This document shows, in pieces, positions 6,556 to 11,019 of a DNA stretch of 11,019 nucleotides. Source of the DNA: Akkermansiaceae bacterium (GTDB taxonomy: Bacteria; Verrucomicrobiota; Verrucomicrobiia; Verrucomicrobiales; Akkermansiaceae). A program made the translations under genes and the position numbers. Every line of letters begins with the position of its first letter. Position 1 is the stretch's first letter. Below the pieces are notes generated by a model. The model had not been told where the DNA came from. It saw only the letters and a list, made by a program, of their open reading frames with translations, and did not search any database. The DNA is taken from positions 1-11,019 of the forward strand of contig JALOTR010000030.1 in the NCBI GenBank assembly GCA_025457805.1. Direction: 5' to 3'.

Positions 6556-7695
6556 TCATGGAACCGGAATCGATGAAAGCGCGATCCTGCGCTCCTGATA
6601 GCCCGGCTCGAAGCGGGGGATGGTGCCGTCTTTCAGGAATGGGATGGGATCGATGACGAGCATCGGTTGATCCGGCTTGGACTTGAGGATGCCATGGCAG
6701 GAAAGCCAGGGCTTGCCGTCGGGGCCGGTGAAGACCTGGTTGTGGCCGACCTGGTTGAAGGGGTTTTCGGGACTGGCGGTGTAAGGAAGTCCGGCGCGCT
6801 TGCAGGCGGCCTGGCTCTGGCTGCCATAGATGGGGTTGTGTGCGGCCTTGGTCCAAGGGCCGGTGACGGCGGATGCGGTGGCGTAGCCGATTTCATAACC
6901 TCGGGTCCATGAGGAGTAGAACAGATAATAGATATCTCCGCGCTTGATGACATAGGCACCCTCGATTCCAATGCTGTCCCAGGCATGGTGCTTTGCGATT
7001 TTGTGTTTCATGCGGCCATCGTAGTCCGCTTCCATGACGGGTTTGCCGTTCTTGTCGAAGGCCATCTCGACATCGCCGGGCAGGATGGCGGTTGTGGGTT
7101 CGGTGAGGAGGGTGGCATTTGTGAGATCGATTTTGGCGAAGCCAATGCCGAATTCGCGGCCACGGTTCCAGAAAGCCCAGACCGAGCCGTCGTCATCCTC
7201 GAAGAAGGTGAGGTCGTTGCCTTTCGCGAGCGGTTTTTCCTTGGTGACGACGGTGTAGGGCCCGCGGATTGAATCGGCGACGGCATAGCCGGTGTGCTGG
7301 CCGGGAAATCCGCGGTCCGGATTGCTGGCATTGAACAGGGCGTAGTATTTGCCGCCGATTTTCTGGATTTCCGGTGCCCAGAAGCGGCGGTGATGCCAGA
7401 CATCCGCCTCGCCGCGCGGGACGATGATGCTTTCGAATTTCCAGCGCTTGAGATCCGGGGATGAGTAAAGCGGAACGCCGGGGTTGAGGATGCCCTTGGT
7501 TTCCTGGCGCGGCCAATGGGGCCAGGCGGTTCCTGTGAGAAACCAGTGATCACCATCCCGGATCACCTGGCAGTCGCGCAGTCCTTTGGAGTCAATGCCA
7601 TCGGAGATGGGATTCTGATAGATGAAGGTGGCGGAGTCGTCCTTGGCGACACCATACGCTGAGAGCAAAGCGGAGAGGATGAGGATGAAGCGCAT
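6556..7695 (-). CDS. Exported GH43-like glycosidase (copy 1)
   Basis: Five-bladed beta-propeller glycoside hydrolase of the GH43 type (arabinofuranosidase / xylosidase / galactosidase activities are known in the family); 379 aa. Signal peptide MRFILILSALLSAYG at the N-terminus, so it is exported. The catalytic triad is visible: base D41 (LRDCQVI), pKa-modulating D161 (GNDLTFFEDDDG) and acid E245 (IEGAYVIKRGDIYYLFYSS). Propeller motifs are present: RRFWAPEI (103-110), GPYTVV, GYATASAVTGPW, and NQVGHN (314-319) with a His often seen near the central cavity. I chose the ATG at 7695; a TTG at 7719 would add eight residues in front of the signal. It is about 91 bp downstream of a related GH43 gene and last in a three-gene glycosidase operon. 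About 30 extra residues lie between D161 and E245 compared with copy 2. The GH43 subfamily and linkage are not determinable by eye. Confidence 0.9.
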   Translation of the reverse strand: MRFILILSALLSAYGVAKDDSATFIYQNPISDGIDSKGLRDCQVIRDGDHWFLTGTAWPHWPRQETKGILNPGVPLYSSPDLKRWKFESIIVPRGEADVWHHRRFWAPEIQKIGGKYYALFNASNPDRGFPGQHTGYAVADSIRGPYTVVTKEKPLAKGNDLTFFEDDDGSVWAFWNRGREFGIGFAKIDLTNATLLTEPTTAILPGDVEMAFDKNGKPVMEADYDGRMKHKIAKHHAWDSIGIEGAYVIKRGDIYYLFYSSWTRGYEIGYATASAVTGPWTKAAHNPIYGSQSQAACKRAGLPYTASPENPFNQVGHNQVFTGPDGKPWLSCHGILKSKPDQPMLVIDPIPFLKDGTIPRFEPGYQERRIALSSIPVP

Positions 7696-7771
7696 CGTGA
7701 ATATATGTCTCTGGAGCAAAGCTTTTTACCATGAAGACCTCTGCACCGGCTGATGTGTTTAAGGATCAAAT

Positions 7772-7785
7772 TCCCCGAGCGGGGA
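7772..7785 (-). terminator. Weak hairpin after the GH43 copy 2 stop
   Basis: TCCCCG-CT-CGGGGA on the minus strand forms a short GC-rich stem a few bases after the stop of the upstream GH43 gene, followed by ATTTG, not a run of T. The loop is tight, so the working stem is probably CCCC/GGGG. It might cause partial termination or protect the transcript end between the two GH43 genes; the call is tentative. Confidence 0.3.
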
Positions 7786-7786
7786 G

Positions 7787-8851
7787 CTATGGATAACTAA
7801 CCGAAGAGCCGAGGGTGGAAGGTTTTGGAACAGTGGCTGTCAGCTTCATGACTTGAGGGTTCACGCTGAGCCGGGAACTGATGGCTCCGGTTTCCGGGTC
7901 GATCTGCAAGGGATCAATGCAGAGGCGGGGGGAGTTGTAAGGGTGTGGTGCATCGCCATGGATGGTGTGGCCGTGGCCGGCGATCCAGAGGCGCTTGTCC
8001 GGACCGATGAAAGGGGTGCCGTGGCCGACTTCGTTGAAGGGGAGATTGTCGGGTTGGCCTGCCTTTGCACGGAATTCGGGTTTGGCTGCGCCCCAGATCG
8101 GGTTGGCGGGGTTCTTGGTCCACGGGCCATCGACGGAGGTGGCGGTGGCGTAGCCGACGAAGTATCCCCATGCGTTGGAGGACCAGAAGTAGTGATAGAC
8201 GCCGTTGATTTTGAAAAGGCAGGAGCCTTCGTTGATGGCCTTGGCGTCGTCCCATGCACCGGGCGCGCCGCCTTGGAGGATTTTTAGCTTGGGGCCGGTG
8301 AGTTCAAGTTTGTCGAGGCAGATGGGAGCGAGGTTGAAACCGGTCTGGGCGAGGTAGTCCTTGCCATCGTCATCAAAGAAGAGCGAGGCGTCGTTGTTGT
8401 TGGTGATGGGTTTTTCAGTCGTGAGGAGGGTGTAGGGGCCGGTGACTACGTCGGCAACGGCGAGGCCCATGCCCATGGAGCGCTTGTCCGGTGAGGGATC
8501 GGAATCGGCATTGAAGGTGAAGTAATACTTCTTGCGGGTGGGATGATAGCGGATTTCGGGTGCCCAGAAGAATTCATCGGACCATGTGACCTGCTCGTTG
8601 GTGATGATGGGTCCGAGTTTTTTCCAATCCTTGAGGTCGGTGGATTTCCAGAGGAAGAATCCGGGCCATTTGTCCTTTGCGGGTTTTCCAGTGCCGTCCC
8701 GTGTGGTTCCTGTTAGGTAATAGGTATCATCGACGCGAAGGATGAAACAATCGCGAATCCAGTCCGGTCCAGTGGTGCAGGGATTGGACCAGGTGAAGTC
8801 CGCGGCATGGAGAGTGGCTGCCGCGAGGATGGAGAGGGCGATGGTTTTCAT
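7787..8851 (-). CDS. Exported GH43-like glycosidase (copy 2)
   Basis: GH43-type five-bladed propeller glycosidase; 354 aa. Signal peptide MKTIALSILAAATLHAA, with the mature chain starting near DFTWSNP. Catalytic residues seen: base D34 (WIRDCFIL), pKa modulator D154 (NNDASLFFDDDG) and acid E208 (INEGSCLFKINGVYHYFWSS). WAPEIRYHPTRKKYYFTF (96-113), GYATATSVDGPW (233-244) and NEVGHGTPFIGPD (273-285) align with the same blades of the neighbouring gene. D34 to D154 is 120 residues, exactly the D-to-D spacing of copy 1, which supports duplication. The ATG at 8851 is the natural start for the signal; AAGG sits directly next to it, too close for a normal Shine-Dalgarno. It is 53 bp after the DUF5060 gene, in the same operon. 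It probably releases arabinose-, xylose- or galactose-type units from a branched glycan; the exact substrate is unknown. Confidence 0.91.
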   Translation of the reverse strand: MKTIALSILAAATLHAADFTWSNPCTTGPDWIRDCFILRVDDTYYLTGTTRDGTGKPAKDKWPGFFLWKSTDLKDWKKLGPIITNEQVTWSDEFFWAPEIRYHPTRKKYYFTFNADSDPSPDKRSMGMGLAVADVVTGPYTLLTTEKPITNNNDASLFFDDDGKDYLAQTGFNLAPICLDKLELTGPKLKILQGGAPGAWDDAKAINEGSCLFKINGVYHYFWSSNAWGYFVGYATATSVDGPWTKNPANPIWGAAKPEFRAKAGQPDNLPFNEVGHGTPFIGPDKRLWIAGHGHTIHGDAPHPYNSPRLCIDPLQIDPETGAISSRLSVNPQVMKLTATVPKPSTLGSSVSYP

Positions 8852-8904
8852 CCTTGTCTGCGGACTGTGGGTCAGCGTTGGAATGATGGTTCCGGGAAGA
8901 TGTG

Positions 8905-11019
8905 TTATCTTTGGATGATGGCGAGCCAGTCATTGGTGTCGGCTGCCGTGATGTCCTTGCCAGCGAGCGGGGTGGTTCCTCCGGTTTCCCCGCTGCGGGG
9001 ATTGAACCAGGTGAGGGTGAAGGGACCGGCGGGCAGCTCAATGGAGGTGGTGCCACCATTGGGAAGATAGACGAGATAGATTTCGTTGTCCTTGGCGAGG
9101 CAATATCTGGAGTTATCATCCTTGGCGTTGCCGATGAGTTCGTTCCTGACGGTCATTTCCTGGAAGGGGATTTTCCGGTCCTGGAAAAAGCGCAAAGCGA
9201 TGTTCGCATAGGTCCAGGATTGGTCCCGCGAGCGCCAGTCTTCGGCGACGAGATCGTTTTCGGCGAGTTGGTATCCGAAGTAGTATTCCACGCCAGCACC
9301 GCCTGCCATGAGATTGCCCCAGAGGGTGAGCTTGCGGATGTCGTCGATGCTGTGTTTCGCCTGGGTTTTTCCCGGGTATCCGGGATCAGGAGGCACGCCG
9401 AGGCCGGCGTCGCCCTGTTCGTCGTTGGCGCAGACCCAAGGGTGGCCGGACTGGGCGGACTTGCGAACCCACTTGGCGGTGAGGCGGTGGACCAGGTTCC
9501 ACTCGTTTTGGAGCGAGATGCCAGTCATGGGTTTGTATCCGAGAAGGGGTTCGTATTGGCGGTCCTGCTGGTTGGGGAAGGTGTGAAGGACGATGTGGTG
9601 TTGGTAGGGATCGATGGAGCGGATGTAGTCGATCATATCCCTGATCTCTTGGGTCGATTGGGTGTTTTCCTCGCCGATGTTCCAGTTGAGTGCGAGGGCG
9701 TGGCCGAAGCGGGAGATGATTTCCCGGCAGTAGAGCATGCGCTCGGGACCCAGCTTGCCACCGTCGAAGGATGCGGGGACTCTGCCGTCTTTCGCTTCCT
9801 GTCCACGGCGGTTATCGTCGATTTCGTTTTCCTGGAGTTTGAAGTGGAGATAGAGGCCCTTGGTGGTGGCGTGGTCGAAAACGATGCCCCATTGGTCCAA
9901 TTTACTACAATCATAGTGGAACTTCTCGCGAGGTGAAGTGAAGGGCCAGATGTTGGAACCGTCGCCATCGACGTTGTAGGGGAGGAAGGAGAAGGCGTTC
10001 ATGCCTTTTTCTGCCAGATAGTTGAGTGCGCCGATGAGGCCCTTGCCCTTGCCGTTTTTCCATGTGGGATCGCCGCTGGTCCAATCGCGGACGTGGGGCT
10101 GCCATGTTTTCACGGGGACCTTTGGCTTGAGGGTGGAGGTGTCGTCGAAGTCGGCGTAGGCGAGGAGGGTTTCCGGGGCGTCGGGGCCGGCCTTGAGGAA
10201 GTATTGGCCGGACCCCATGAAGCGGAGGTGGTGTTTTCCGACGTAGGCGAGGCGGCCGTGGGCGCGGAAGTCGCGATCGGACTTGTCGGATGGGGCGATG
10301 GTGAGGGAACCGGATTTTCCGTGGTAGGCAGCCAGTGGTTGGCCCTCGCCGTGGCGGAAGGCGGCGTTTTTACCGGTGAGGAAGGTGGTGGTGTAGGACC
10401 ATGTGCCGGTTTTTTCCGGGGCGAAGTGAACGCGCCAACGGGTGCCGGATTTTGCGGAGGATTCGGCGGCATTGCCATCGGCGGCGAAGTGGCCGGGCAC
10501 GGTGAACTTGGGTGCGCCGGATTCATGGGTGAAGGTGACCCAGAACGAATGATCGGTGAAGGGATTGGGCGAGGTGTCGAGTTCGTGGGCGTAGGGGCCG
10601 TCGAGGGTGAGGGTGAGCTTGTGCCATTGTTGGGTCTCGCCAGTGATCGTGATGGTGCCCGAGCCGTCGGCTTGGCGGGGAAGTTGCAGCGGGGGCTTGG
10701 GGGCGGCTTGAGGTTCGGCGGCAGGGGCAGGGGCGGTGAAGTTGGCAGTGGCAATTTTCGTGGCCTCGTCGGCAGGGGCGAAGCGCAGGGCGGCCCAGCG
10801 TGCGCGGGCGTATTCTTTGCCGTCCGCAGAGGCGATGGCGGACTCGATTTCAATCACGTCACCGATATCGATGGCGACATTGCGGAAGGCTGCATGGTGT
10901 TTTGGGTCTTCGGAGAAAATTTCTTCGGAGAGTGGGCAGGTGTGGCGGCCGACTTCGGTGCCGTTGACGCGGACGGTGTAGGTGGATGAGCCGTCGCTTT
11001 CGCCGATGGCAACGGCGGT
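8905..11019 (-). CDS. DUF5060-containing TIM-barrel glycosidase, 5'-truncated
   Basis: Large carbohydrate-active enzyme; 704 residues are visible and the frame is open through the window edge, so the start and any signal peptide are missing. The GTG at 10857 is internal, not the start. Domains in visible numbering: an incomplete beta-rich, ligand-binding-like module at 1-90 (STYTVRVNGTEVGRH, AFRNVAIDIGDVIEIES); an Ala/Pro-rich linker near 95-115; a DUF5060-type immunoglobulin-like domain about 120-240 (WHKLTLTLDGPYAHE, FWVTFTHESG, FAPEKTGTWSYTTTF); then a DUF4038/GH140-like barrel about 255-610, starting with GKHHLRFMGSGQYFLKAG; and a small beta C-terminal domain (YLVYLPNGGTTSIELPAGPFTLTWFNPRSGE), as in the collagen-binding-like domain of such enzymes. 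Candidate catalytic acids are E450 in NWNIGEEN (acid/base) and E534 in CANDEQGDAG (nucleophile). First visible gene of the glycosidase operon. Activity is inferred; apiosidase-like is one possibility. Confidence 0.85.
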   Translation of the reverse strand, partial: TAVAIGESDGSSTYTVRVNGTEVGRHTCPLSEEIFSEDPKHHAAFRNVAIDIGDVIEIESAIASADGKEYARARWAALRFAPADEATKIATANFTAPAPAAEPQAAPKPPLQLPRQADGSGTITITGETQQWHKLTLTLDGPYAHELDTSPNPFTDHSFWVTFTHESGAPKFTVPGHFAADGNAAESSAKSGTRWRVHFAPEKTGTWSYTTTFLTGKNAAFRHGEGQPLAAYHGKSGSLTIAPSDKSDRDFRAHGRLAYVGKHHLRFMGSGQYFLKAGPDAPETLLAYADFDDTSTLKPKVPVKTWQPHVRDWTSGDPTWKNGKGKGLIGALNYLAEKGMNAFSFLPYNVDGDGSNIWPFTSPREKFHYDCSKLDQWGIVFDHATTKGLYLHFKLQENEIDDNRRGQEAKDGRVPASFDGGKLGPERMLYCREIISRFGHALALNWNIGEENTQSTQEIRDMIDYIRSIDPYQHHIVLHTFPNQQDRQYEPLLGYKPMTGISLQNEWNLVHRLTAKWVRKSAQSGHPWVCANDEQGDAGLGVPPDPGYPGKTQAKHSIDDIRKLTLWGNLMAGGAGVEYYFGYQLAENDLVAEDWRSRDQSWTYANIALRFFQDRKIPFQEMTVRNELIGNAKDDNSRYCLAKDNEIYLVYLPNGGTTSIELPAGPFTLTWFNPRSGETGGTTPLAGKDITAADTNDWLAIIQR

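Noticed and set aside
6306..6576. Small open frames of 75-85 codons in the intergenic gap
   Set aside because: They translate the palindromic repeats in several frames with no start-site signal; such repeats are often mis-annotated as hypothetical proteins.
6156..6594. 12-nt GATCCTGCGCTC shared by 6156-6167 and 6583-6594
   Set aside because: A few 12-nt matches are expected by chance in 11 kb; the second copy is ordinary coding sequence of the GH43 C-terminus.
8902..9936. 344-codon open frame on the plus strand opposite the DUF5060 gene
   Set aside because: It is antisense to a gene with clear domains, is Val/Gly/Glu-rich without any motif, and comes from the C-ending codon bias of the true gene.
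10093..10989. 298-codon Gly/Val-rich open frame on the plus strand
   Set aside because: Antisense shadow of the DUF5060 protein; extreme Gly content and no recognisable domain.

Overview
The window looks like part of a high-GC chromosome of a polysaccharide-degrading bacterium, most likely Verrucomicrobiota (Planctomycetota is the alternative). The basis is the gene mix: an exported DUF1080 protein, a formylglycine sulfatase, a Tat-exported sugar isomerase-like protein, GH43 enzymes and a DUF5060 glycosidase. Most starts also lack a clear Shine-Dalgarno site. The assignment comes from recognising gene families, not from a marker gene.

Layout. (1) 1-2733, minus strand: an isopropylmalate/isocitrate dehydrogenase-like enzyme, a cyclase-family metal hydrolase (ATGA overlap) and a 3'-truncated MFS organic-anion transporter. 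Together they look like an uptake and catabolism operon for a small organic acid whose identity cannot be read from sequence. (2) 2734-2868: a divergent promoter region with a spaced inverted repeat, TTTACC-N21-GGTAAA. (3) 2869-6157, plus strand: three genes joined by 4-nt start/stop overlaps, encoding a DUF1080 protein, a sulfatase and a hydroxypyruvate-isomerase-like TIM barrel. All three carry export signals. (4) 6158-6555: a 398-bp non-coding gap between convergent operons. It holds two GTAG-headed palindromes in inverted orientation (a REP doublet) and a family of short CGTCGC-N3-GCGACG hairpins. (5) 6556-11019, minus strand: a DUF5060-containing glycosidase (5'-truncated) followed by two related exported GH43 enzymes.

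How the genes may work together (inference): the GH operon and the sulfatase would trim a branched, possibly sulfated polysaccharide outside the cytoplasm. DUF1080 and the isomerase-like protein could process released sugars, possibly through a 3-keto intermediate. The MFS, cyclase and dehydrogenase would import and oxidise an acidic product. No regulator, SusC/D-like transporter or Gfo/Idh/MocA oxidoreductase lies in the window, so the wider pathway cannot be closed here.

The items most worth a second look are the REP doublet with compensatory stem changes, the dehydrogenase with Phe at the catalytic Tyr position, and the fully exported DUF1080/sulfatase/isomerase operon.
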